From CAZERT01 sp964630015 (lineage in GTDB: Bacteria; Patescibacteriota; Microgenomatia; UBA10105; UBA927), in contig CAZVTJ010000011.1 in assembly GCA_964630015.1 (NCBI GenBank), positions 1 to 22,966 on the forward strand: a stretch of 22,966 nt of DNA, read 5' to 3'. Shown here in pieces: positions 14,715-22,152 of the stretch. The notes below the pieces were generated by a model that was given only the letters and a program-made list of their open reading frames with translations, had not been told where the DNA came from and did not search any database. The position numbers and the translations under genes were made by a program. Position 1 is the first letter of the stretch, and each line of letters begins with the position of its first letter.

Positions 14715-16697
14715 TTATTCGAGTGGCGTTTCGGATTTTTCCAGTACTTTATAAAAATCCCGGAAAATATCCTCTTGTTTATTAAATTGATCCGGACATG
14801 TCTTGCGATAATTATGTATTGTCTCAATGTACTCATCAAAACCTGAAGCATATTTTAATAACTTTTCAACGGTCTTACTTGCGGGTACACATAAATGCAT
14901 CGAAACTTCCAATTTCAACAATGATGAATAGGCATTCCCGTTTGTTGGGTCATAAGATAATGTTTTTTTGTATTCTGAATATGCCAATTCATTTTCATCA
15001 TATAATGAAAGATAATCTCCGAAAATCAGGCGTTTGGCTGCGTAATATCTGGCCACATCAGACAACAGCATGTGGCGGTAATTTGATAGGGCACCGCTTA
15101 AGGGATTATATGTCGTATTCCAGAATATCCTGTTTTGGCTAATACCTTCGTCCTTTGTCGGAAGTGCAGATGTATCTTTATAGTATTTCACAATCATTCC
15201 AAAGGGCACCCAGTACCCAGGTTGATATGGCTGCGATACTTCATCAAATACCGGAAATTTTTCTCCATTCAAACGTAAAAATTCCTTCAGGTATTCGACT
15301 GAAGACAATTCTTTCTTTGGAAATATGACGTCCGGATAGGTATTACGTATATACGTCTGATAATACGGTCGGGAAACGAACGCATACCAAATAAGTTCTA
15401 CGTCGGGGCGATATCCCAATACATAGTATGCATAATAGGCACTAAATCCTCCCGTATCGGATGAAAGACTTACCATGGCATCTTGTGGCAAAATACGTAA
15501 TATATCCATTCCGAGTCGTTCCACGGTGCGATCCTGGGAAAGGTAAACCATATTGGCATAGTGGGAACGGATATTTTTTATCGGAATAAGCAAAAACAGA
15601 AGAGTAAGCATCAAAGAAATACACCATACGGGAACAAGTGTACTTTTCTTTTCCCATATCGATTCGATATTTTCGACTATTTTTTCATATCCTACGGCAA
15701 TACACACAACAAGGAATACGTACGGAGCAATCATGAACCGTTCAACAGTCCCAAGGGCAAAATCGCCGGATGTCGGGAAACCCGCATAAAAAAAGTAAAA
15801 AATATATAAAGCAAAGGGTAGTAGAATTATTTTCCAGAGAGTGATTCCTTTTTTCCACAATACCCCTATACCGATACACCCAAACAAAAGCAAAATGATT
15901 CCAAAGTCCTTAACCATATACTGAAAAAGCGCCAAGACGTTAAGAATCCGGAGGAGAAAACTGTTTCCCGTACCATAACTTGCCCGAAATGTCCCATACT
16001 GTGCTCGTGTTATTAACCGGATAAATCCCTCAATGCTTGCCGGGTGTTCCCAGTCAACCGGCGGGAGAAAAGACGATGCAATCGGCGAATAAATATAAAA
16101 CGAAAATCCGGCAACGACACAAAGCCAAAATACGATTGTCTTTTTTTGCAGTTTTCCGATAATATCCTTCCGCAATTGCCAAAAAAGGGGGAGCAGAAAA
16201 AATATAATTGCATGGTGATGTGTTGCCGAAAGTCCGGCAACAAACCCAATTGCATATAGTATTTTTATATTTTTTTCCTGTATATAGACAATCGAAAGGT
16301 AAAGCAGAAGAAGAAGAAACATGGTGTATAGACCGAATACTTCAGGGACTATGGCAAATAACCACACTGGATAGGAAAGGGAAAAAAGTGCAGCGGATAC
16401 GATGCTTATTGCCTTCCGTACGGATAACCTTTGCAAAACAAGATATACAAGCATGGTCGAAACTGCCATAGGAACGGAAGAAAGTAATCCGACACGCCAT
16501 GCAACCGTATTAACGGATATGGTATGCGAAAGGATAGCGCCAAGAAATGTATATAACGGATATCCCGGCGGGTGTGCTATTCCCCACGTATATGCCGCAG
16601 AAACTAATTCACCCGAATCCCCAGCGTATATGGAGATACTTTGGAGAGGTAGATATAAAAGTAGTGCTGAAAGAAAAAGGATTACGGGTATCATCAT
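14715..16697 (-). CDS. DUF2723 / TMEM260-type membrane protein, putative O-mannosyltransferase
   Basis: The N-terminal signature IYAGDSGELVSAAYTWGIAHPPGYPLY (about residues 23-49; D27, E30 and H42 are candidate functional residues) identifies DUF2723. Its eukaryotic relative TMEM260 is an O-mannosyltransferase. The 660-residue protein has around ten membrane helices up to about residue 375, then a soluble extracytoplasmic domain. A TPR-like helical repeat region lies near 560-615 (YDENELAYSEYKKTLSYDPTNGNAYSSLL). Two ATGs open the frame (16697 and 16694). The gene begins just after the pilin terminator's T-tract, on the same strand. I infer, but cannot show, that it glycosylates pilin or other exported proteins. 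Confidence 0.84.
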   Translation of the reverse strand: MMIPVILFLSALLLYLPLQSISIYAGDSGELVSAAYTWGIAHPPGYPLYTFLGAILSHTISVNTVAWRVGLLSSVPMAVSTMLVYLVLQRLSVRKAISIVSAALFSLSYPVWLFAIVPEVFGLYTMFLLLLLYLSIVYIQEKNIKILYAIGFVAGLSATHHHAIIFFLLPLFWQLRKDIIGKLQKKTIVFWLCVVAGFSFYIYSPIASSFLPPVDWEHPASIEGFIRLITRAQYGTFRASYGTGNSFLLRILNVLALFQYMVKDFGIILLLFGCIGIGVLWKKGITLWKIILLPFALYIFYFFYAGFPTSGDFALGTVERFMIAPYVFLVVCIAVGYEKIVENIESIWEKKSTLVPVWCISLMLTLLFLLIPIKNIRSHYANMVYLSQDRTVERLGMDILRILPQDAMVSLSSDTGGFSAYYAYYVLGYRPDVELIWYAFVSRPYYQTYIRNTYPDVIFPKKELSSVEYLKEFLRLNGEKFPVFDEVSQPYQPGYWVPFGMIVKYYKDTSALPTKDEGISQNRIFWNTTYNPLSGALSNYRHMLLSDVARYYAAKRLIFGDYLSLYDENELAYSEYKKTLSYDPTNGNAYSSLLKLEVSMHLCVPASKTVEKLLKYASGFDEYIETIHNYRKTCPDQFNKQEDIFRDFYKVLEKSETPLE

Positions 16698-16699
16698 TC

Positions 16700-16729
16700 A
16701 AAAAAACAAACCGCCCAAATAATGGGCGG
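16700..16729 (-). terminator. Rho-independent terminator of the pilB-pilT-pilC-pilA operon
   Basis: On the minus strand CCGCCC (16724-16729) and GGGCGG (16711-16716) form a six-base-pair all-GC stem around a seven-base loop. They are followed by TTTGTTTTTTT (16700-16710). It lies 26 bases after the pilin stop codon. The T-tract ends two bases before the first ATG of the DUF2723 gene, so read-through would be needed unless that gene has its own promoter in or near the hairpin. Confidence 0.85.
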
Positions 16730-16755
16730 ATTGTATATATTCCTATCTTTTTGTA

Positions 16756-17292
16756 TTACTGAACACACCAATAGCAATGGGTTGCTGTTCCGCCACACGA
16801 TGTCGTTGTAAGACCATACTGATCGTACCTTGTATTATTATCTGCCCTAAACGATTTAGAGTCAGGTTTAAAACATACGGCAACGTCTTGCGATGAGCCC
16901 GTTACGCTTATTTTGCCAAGTTGGGAAGCTTGTACCGTTGAAAAATTTGATTTTAATTCACCGGTATCCACAATATTTGCAACAACTTGAGACATTCCAG
17001 TTGAATTAAGCATGGCTCCACTGGGACCCATACTTGCTCCAAATATTGCTCCGGCTCCCGTACACAAGTTATCCCCAGCATCACACCATGGCATGCTACC
17101 TTTGAGTGCATAATAGCGGATTATTGCCGAATGGATTTCTGAAACCGTATTACGTACACCGGTGTCCGTTCCTTTCTTGAGCTGTTCGAACGGATCAAGC
17201 GCGCCAATAAGGCCGATTGCAAGTGCACCAAGGAGTGCGATCACGATAAGAAGCTCGATAAGCGTAAACCCTTTTTTCATAAAGCCTTTCAT
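16756..17292 (-). CDS. pilA: Probable major type IV pilin
   Basis: From the ATG at 17292 the protein has 178 residues: leader MKGFMKKG, then FTLIELLIVIALLGALAIG with Glu5, a classic prepilin signal. The body includes VRNTVSEIHSAIIRYYALKG and six cysteines after the helix, allowing up to three disulfides. The frame extends upstream to 17355, but a near-perfect Shine-Dalgarno sequence (17295-17304) fixes the start at 17292. The strong ribosome site, place after pilB-pilT-pilC and downstream terminator argue that this is the major subunit rather than a minor pilin; that assignment is an inference. Confidence 0.85.
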   Translation of the reverse strand: MKGFMKKGFTLIELLIVIALLGALAIGLIGALDPFEQLKKGTDTGVRNTVSEIHSAIIRYYALKGSMPWCDAGDNLCTGAGAIFGASMGPSGAMLNSTGMSQVVANIVDTGELKSNFSTVQASQLGKISVTGSSQDVAVCFKPDSKSFRADNNTRYDQYGLTTTSCGGTATHCYWCVQ

Positions 17293-17294
17293 AT

Positions 17295-17304
17295 GATCAC
17301 CTCC
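17295..17304 (-). promoter_or_regulatory. Near-perfect Shine-Dalgarno sequence of pilA
   Basis: GGAGGTGATC on the minus strand is fully complementary to the canonical 3' end of 16S rRNA (GATCACCTCC). GGAGG sits seven bases before the ATG, the optimal spacing. Most genes in this window have weak or no Shine-Dalgarno sequences, so this stands out and decides the start codon. Confidence 0.85.
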
Positions 17305-17324
17305 CTTAAAAAATACCTCTATTA

Positions 17325-17355
17325 TTGGTGTATCATCACCAAAAATTAAAGTCAA
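17325..17355 (-). promoter_or_regulatory. Possible pilA promoter and 5' hairpin
   Basis: The pilC-pilA gap of 69 bases holds TTGACT (17350-17355), a good -35 box. The best-placed -10 candidate is a poor TACACC (17327-17332). A six-base-pair inverted repeat TTGGTG/CACCAA (17325-17342, loop of six) lies across this region. It could be a separate pilin promoter, or an RNA processing or stability element in the operon transcript. Confidence 0.3.
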
Positions 17356-17361
17356 CGAATA

Positions 17362-18570
17362 TTACTTGAATTGTGCCGTCAGATTATAAATCGGTGTAAT
17401 GACGGAAATGATAATGAATCCTACCCCAACGCCCAGGACAACCATAATAATGGGTTCTATTGCCGCCGTTAACCCCCGTACTAATACTTCTACCTCCGAT
17501 TGGAAATAGACGGAGACCTTCTGGAGTGTTTCGTCGATTTTTCCGGTTTCTTCCCCGACCTTCATCATTTGGGACACAATCGGCGGGAATTCCTTATGCT
17601 GCGCAAATGAATCTCCCAAGGGAAATCCCTTTTCGACTTTCTTTGCGATATCATCGATTGCCAACCGGTACCGGACATTCCCAAGTGAATTGCGCAGAAT
17701 CTTCAGGGCATCCAAAATATGAATACCGGATGCCACAAGCATGGAAAGGGTGCGGGTAAATTCAACCAATATCGTTTTTGTCTGGAGCGGACCAAAGACG
17801 GGAATCTTGAGTAACAATCCGTCAATAATATATTCTCCTGTTTTCGTTTTCTTCCACCGGAGAAATCCGTAGACTGCACCGGCAAGTAGCAGAAGTACCA
17901 ACCACCAGTATTTGGCGGAAAAATCGGAAACGCCGATAAGAATTCGCGTGGTAACGGGAAGATCTATATTAAATTCCTTATACAGATCGGTAAGCTTTGG
18001 CATAACAACCGTCATCATGATGCCTACGACTATGATCATTGCCACAACGATAATTGCCGGATAAATCATGGCGCCCGTTACCTTCCCCCGGAATTCCCGC
18101 TGTGATTCCATATTTTCCGATAACCTGGCCATGACTTTATCCAAAAGTCCCGATGCCTCACCGGCTTTGATAAGTGAAATATAGATATCCGAAAAATATT
18201 TTGGGTAATGGGAAAGGGCAGCAGATAAGGTCCCGCCTCCGATGATCTGACGTTCCACATCGCGAAGCATGTCGGATAATACCTGGTTTGTCGTCTGCTG
18301 GCGCAGAATCGACAATGCATCCGGAAGCGTAAGCCCGGCGGTAATCATGGTCGACAGCTGACGGGTAAAATTCACGATTTCATTAAACCCAACCCGCTGG
18401 ATCCTGTTGGTTATGGCAGAGAGGGGAGAATCTTCCGCTACGGAAAGGGATATGACGAACAACCCTTTCTCCTTGAGTAACCGCACTGCTGCGGATTTTT
18501 CCGGCGCATCGACCAGCCCGGTTGTCGCTTTCCCGTCATTGCCGAATGCTTTATAGCGAAAATATGCCAT
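17362..18570 (-). CDS. pilC: Type IV pilus inner-membrane platform protein PilC
   Basis: PilC (GspF family) is the membrane platform on which PilB and PilT act. The 402-residue protein opens with the family's FRYKAFGNDGKATTGLVDAPEKSAAVRLLKEKGL. It has two repeated T2SSF domains (about residues 55-190 and 255-395), each ending in a membrane helix (about 165-190 and 372-395), with a third helix near 215-232. Length is typical. It starts two bases after pilT and precedes pilA by 69 bases. Confidence 0.95.
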   Translation of the reverse strand: MAYFRYKAFGNDGKATTGLVDAPEKSAAVRLLKEKGLFVISLSVAEDSPLSAITNRIQRVGFNEIVNFTRQLSTMITAGLTLPDALSILRQQTTNQVLSDMLRDVERQIIGGGTLSAALSHYPKYFSDIYISLIKAGEASGLLDKVMARLSENMESQREFRGKVTGAMIYPAIIVVAMIIVVGIMMTVVMPKLTDLYKEFNIDLPVTTRILIGVSDFSAKYWWLVLLLLAGAVYGFLRWKKTKTGEYIIDGLLLKIPVFGPLQTKTILVEFTRTLSMLVASGIHILDALKILRNSLGNVRYRLAIDDIAKKVEKGFPLGDSFAQHKEFPPIVSQMMKVGEETGKIDETLQKVSVYFQSEVEVLVRGLTAAIEPIIMVVLGVGVGFIIISVITPIYNLTAQFK

Positions 18571-18572
18571 AG

Positions 18573-19628
18573 TTATGCCCGTTTGAGCAGTCTTCCCAGA
18601 TCATCGGGACGCAGCGCATACTGTGTTGCAACTTCTACGCTGATTTTATTGTCCCGTACGGCATTTGCCAGTGACATTTCCAATGTCATCATGGAAAACT
18701 CCGCGGAAGTTAAAATCGTATTGTCGAGCTGATGCGTTTTCCCGTCCCTGATAATGGATTTGACTGCCGGTGTTCCTGTCATAATTTCGCACACCGGTAC
18801 GCGCCCACCCGAAAGCGAAGGGATAAGCCGTTGTGCAACAATTCCTTCCAAAACATTGGAAAGCTGCAACCGGATCTGTGCCTGCTGGTGCTCGGGAAAT
18901 ACGTCAACAATACGGTCAACCGTTTGCGCCGCCGAGTTGGTATGCAGTGTCGCAAACACCAAATGACCGGTTTCCGCAATGGTAATAGCTGCCTGTATCG
19001 TTTCGAAATCCCGCATTTCGCCAATCAGCACGACATCCGGGTCCTCACGCAATACACTCCTAAGGGCAATTGACCAGGAAAGGCTATCCTCATGCATTTC
19101 CCGCTGGGAGACTATGGAAAGTCCGGTCGGATAGACATATTCGATCGGATCTTCGATGGTCACTATGTGAAGGGCTTTTGATTCGTTGATGGATTGGATC
19201 ATTGCGGCAAGCGATGTTGATTTTCCCTGACCCGTCGGCCCGGTTACCAATACAAACCCCTGATGAAGTTTGGTAAATTCCTTGATCGTATCGGGAAGTC
19301 CCAGTTCCGCAATACCCCTGATCTTATTGGGGATAAGCCGGAATGCACCTGCTACGGATCCTTTTTGGTAGTACACATTTACACGGAACCGTCCTGACGG
19401 ACTGGCAACGGAAAAATCGGTTTCCTTATTCGCCATGAAGATTTCCTTCTGTTGGGGATTCATGACGCTTAATACCAATTCTTCCGTTTCATCACCGTTT
19501 AATACGGACGTGTTGGCAACAGCGCGGAGTTTTCCGGCAACGCGGATCATAGGGGGGAACCCAACGATAATATGGATATCGGATGCCTCCGTCCGGGCGG
19601 CTTCCGCAAACAATTCCTGCATTGTCAT
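18573..19628 (-). CDS. pilT: Pilus retraction ATPase PilT
   Basis: PilT is the hexameric ATPase that depolymerises the pilus for twitching and DNA uptake. From ATG 19628 the protein has 351 residues, the family's normal length. It carries Walker A GPTGQGKS (130-137), Walker B ending in LIGEMRD (201-207), and the His box GHLVFATLHT (221-230). The retraction-linked AIRNLIRE-type motif appears as AVKSIIRDGK (288-297). The open frame extends to 19688, inside pilB, but an AAAGGA sits well before the ATG at 19628, 13 bases after the pilB stop. The ATG at 19622 is a close alternative. Confidence 0.95.
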   Translation of the reverse strand: MTMQELFAEAARTEASDIHIIVGFPPMIRVAGKLRAVANTSVLNGDETEELVLSVMNPQQKEIFMANKETDFSVASPSGRFRVNVYYQKGSVAGAFRLIPNKIRGIAELGLPDTIKEFTKLHQGFVLVTGPTGQGKSTSLAAMIQSINESKALHIVTIEDPIEYVYPTGLSIVSQREMHEDSLSWSIALRSVLREDPDVVLIGEMRDFETIQAAITIAETGHLVFATLHTNSAAQTVDRIVDVFPEHQQAQIRLQLSNVLEGIVAQRLIPSLSGGRVPVCEIMTGTPAVKSIIRDGKTHQLDNTILTSAEFSMMTLEMSLANAVRDNKISVEVATQYALRPDDLGRLLKRA

Positions 19629-19641
19629 ACCATCATCCTTT

Positions 19642-21363
19642 CTAGTCCTGTGCAACACGCAATACTTCTTCCAGTGTCGATATTCCATCGAGAGCCTTCA
19701 GATATCCATCCTGTTTCATCGTGATCATCCCTTCCAATTTTGCCTGTTTTTCGATTTGAGCTGACGTTCCGTGGGATAAAATCAATTTACTGATAGCATC
19801 CGATACGGGAAATACTTCAAAAATACCGATTCTTCCCACATATCCGGAACCACCGCAGGTTGTGCACGCCACACCGCCGATTTCACCTTTTCCATGATAC
19901 AGTTTTATTTGCTTATCCGCCGGGATAAGCCCTTCCAATACACTGCGTACATCCTGGATTACCGCTTCCTCAGGAGCATATTCTACCCGGCATTTGGTAC
20001 ATACTTTGCGTGCAATCCGCTGTCCGACAACGGCGTTGAGTGCCGAAGCTACCAAAAACGATTCTGCGCCCAGATCAATAAGACGGGGAATTGCACCGGA
20101 TGCGTTATTGGTGTGAAGTGTCGAAAACACCAAATGACCGGTAAGTGCTGCCTGGATGGCAAGTTCCGTCGTTTCTCCATCCCGGATTTCGCCGACCAGA
20201 ATAATATTGGGATCCTGACGTAAAAACGACCGCAGTCCGGTGGCAAACGTAAGGCCTGCGGCAGGATTAATCTGTACCTGGTTGACTCCGGAAATCTGAT
20301 ATTCGACAGGATCCTCCAGCGTCATAATATTCACACGGGTATTATTGAGCTTTGTCAATACGGAATAAAGGGTCGTCGTTTTACCGGAACCGGTAGGGCC
20401 GGTAACCAGAATAACGCCATGTGGCCGCGTAATGCTGTTTTCCAGATTTTTGAGTGCCAATCCGTGAAGACCAAGCTCCGGAAGTGACGGAACACCGCCG
20501 GATTTCTTAAGCAACCGCATGACTATCTTTTCCCCATTGACCGTGGGTAGGGTAGAGACACGAAGATCGATTTCTTCTGCCCCCATTTTAAAATTGAACC
20601 GACCGTCCTGGGGTATCCGTTTTTCATCAATTTTCATATCTCCCAATATCTTAATCCGCGAAACAACGGCGTCGTGAAGTCGTCTTGGCAATATGAGCCT
20701 CTCCTGTAAAATACCATCAACACGGAACCGCACTCTCGTATCGGCTTCCTGGGGCTCGATATGGACATCGGATGCCCGAATCTTCATTGCCTGTTCCAAA
20801 ACCGCAGAAACGATCTGTGCAATCGGCGCTTCACGGATAACTTCCCCCAAATGTCCCGCTTCATAGGTTTTTATTTCCGTCGGGCTTGCTTCCTTGAGGG
20901 CTGCCGTAACGTCTTCTCCGATATTCTGGGAATAGAGGTTCACCATCGCATCCTCGATATCCTGTTTTATTGCCATATACGGAGCAATTTTTTTGCCCGT
21001 TTTCTTCTGCATGAAATCGATTGCCTGAAAATCAAGCGGATCAACCATGGCAATGGAGAGCGTATTGGTCTGTTCGTCAAATTTAAACGGTACGATCTGA
21101 TACCGCCGGGCTACCGGTTCGGAGACGAATGCCGACACTTCCGGCGAAATAGCCGTAGTCTTGAGGGAAATGTATGGAGTAGAAAGAAGCTTAGCCCTTA
21201 CCTGCACAAGATCCTCCGGGGTTACCAGTCTTCGGTCCGTAAGGATCGTTTCGATGTCCTGGCCGGTTTTGAGTGATTCGGTAAGAAGTTCGTCCGCCTG
21301 TTCACGGGTAAGCTTTCCGAGCTCAACACACACATTGACAATATCTTGGGCAGTAACCGACAT
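19642..21363 (-). CDS. pilB: Pilus extension ATPase PilB
   Basis: PilB is the hexameric ATPase that powers pilus assembly. From ATG 21363 the protein has 573 residues. An MshEN-type N-terminal domain spans about residues 1-150. The N2 domain follows, then Walker A GPTGSGKT (322-329), Walker B/Glu LVGEIRDGE (389-397) and the His box GHLVFSTLHT (409-418). A tetracysteine zinc site (C455, C458, C500, C503) distinguishes PilB/GspE from PilT. The frame extends to 21399, but a -10 box (CATAAT, 21370-21375) lies between, so 21363 is the likely start with a leaderless transcript. It heads the pilB-pilT-pilC-pilA operon. Confidence 0.95.
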   Translation of the reverse strand: MSVTAQDIVNVCVELGKLTREQADELLTESLKTGQDIETILTDRRLVTPEDLVQVRAKLLSTPYISLKTTAISPEVSAFVSEPVARRYQIVPFKFDEQTNTLSIAMVDPLDFQAIDFMQKKTGKKIAPYMAIKQDIEDAMVNLYSQNIGEDVTAALKEASPTEIKTYEAGHLGEVIREAPIAQIVSAVLEQAMKIRASDVHIEPQEADTRVRFRVDGILQERLILPRRLHDAVVSRIKILGDMKIDEKRIPQDGRFNFKMGAEEIDLRVSTLPTVNGEKIVMRLLKKSGGVPSLPELGLHGLALKNLENSITRPHGVILVTGPTGSGKTTTLYSVLTKLNNTRVNIMTLEDPVEYQISGVNQVQINPAAGLTFATGLRSFLRQDPNIILVGEIRDGETTELAIQAALTGHLVFSTLHTNNASGAIPRLIDLGAESFLVASALNAVVGQRIARKVCTKCRVEYAPEEAVIQDVRSVLEGLIPADKQIKLYHGKGEIGGVACTTCGGSGYVGRIGIFEVFPVSDAISKLILSHGTSAQIEKQAKLEGMITMKQDGYLKALDGISTLEEVLRVAQD

Positions 21364-21366
21364 ACC

Positions 21367-21399
21367 TTCATTATGGGCAAAAACGAATGTATAATGCAA
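21367..21399. promoter_or_regulatory. Overlapping divergent promoters of pilB (-) and holB (+)
   Basis: Minus strand: TTGCAT (21394-21399), 18 bases, CATAAT (21370-21375), then six bases to the pilB ATG. Plus strand: TTCATT (21367-21372), 17 bases, TATAAT (21390-21395), then nine bases to the holB ATG at 21405. The + -10 box overlaps the - -35 box, so the promoters should exclude each other. Both -10 boxes are good and both -35 boxes are weak. Confidence 0.6.
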
Positions 21400-21404
21400 G
21401 GGTT

Positions 21405-22103
21405 ATGCATGCATATCTTCTTTTAGGCGGAACAACAGACGAACAGAATAAAAAACTGACAACTTTATATATACGTCATAAGGTAAGACAATCATCGCGA
21501 TTTTTGATTGATGTTGCCGATGGAAAACAATCCATAGGTATAGAGGAAATAAAAAATCTTACCGCGTCGCTCTGGATACAATCGACCAATAACACACCGA
21601 AGGCAGCAGTAATCCGAAATTCCCATAAACTCACCACGGAAGCCCAAAATGCACTTCTGAAGAACCTGGAGGAACCGCCGGGATTAACCGTGTTTTTCCT
21701 GCTTTCTCCTTCGGAACAGATGCTCCTTGATACCATTGTTTCACGCTGTATCATCATTCCCGTCGATACGGAACAACAACGACAAGACGTGCTGCAGGAC
21801 GATCCGTTCACTGCTTCCTTGTGCGATCCCTCTATAACAATCGGTACATGCATCAAAGAAATGGAAACCCGTATTCAAACGAAGGATGATGCGCTCTCCT
21901 GGTTTGCGTCTATATCCAGGAGTCTGCCCGTACACATCCAAACACACCCGGAAAACCATGTATATATCCTCGTGGCGAGGCTTTTTCCACTCATACAAAC
22001 CGCTTTTGACAGAAACGTTTCCTGGAAAACGGTCCTTACGACACTGATTATCCGGACCAAATCCCACCCGCTGGACAAGCCGGAAGAAAACTGTGTACAA
22101 TAG
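21405..22103 (+). CDS. holB: DNA polymerase III delta-prime-like clamp-loader subunit
   Basis: The 232-residue protein lacks the Walker A motif. It keeps the clamp-loader blocks HKLTTEAQNALLKNLEEPP (about residues 74-92) and DTIVSRC (109-115), the SRC motif that supplies the arginine finger in delta-prime. This marks a reduced delta-prime-like subunit that would help load the sliding clamp. The usual N-terminal zinc module is absent and the C-terminal collar domain is divergent. The frame opens at 21387, but that ATG overlaps the TATAAT box, so the ATG at 21405 is preferred. It ends at a terminator before gyrB. Confidence 0.82.
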   Translation: MHAYLLLGGTTDEQNKKLTTLYIRHKVRQSSRFLIDVADGKQSIGIEEIKNLTASLWIQSTNNTPKAAVIRNSHKLTTEAQNALLKNLEEPPGLTVFFLLSPSEQMLLDTIVSRCIIIPVDTEQQRQDVLQDDPFTASLCDPSITIGTCIKEMETRIQTKDDALSWFASISRSLPVHIQTHPENHVYILVARLFPLIQTAFDRNVSWKTVLTTLIIRTKSHPLDKPEENCVQ

Positions 22104-22109
22104 CGTCAG

Positions 22110-22138
22110 TGAGCTTGGAAACCAGCTCATTTTTATTT
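22110..22138 (+). terminator. Rho-independent terminator after holB
   Basis: TGAGC(T)TGG (22110-22118) pairs with CCAGCTCA (22122-22129) around a three-base loop, giving eight base pairs with one bulged T. A run TTTTT (22130-22134) and further T-rich bases follow. It starts seven bases after the holB stop and ends 15 bases before gyrB. Confidence 0.75.
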
Positions 22139-22152
22139 GAAAACACATTTGT

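Noticed and set aside
12572..16697. A horizontally acquired island carrying the two glycosyltransferase-like genes
   Set aside because: The T-rich composition is explained by many membrane helices, and there are no integrase, tRNA or repeat boundaries.
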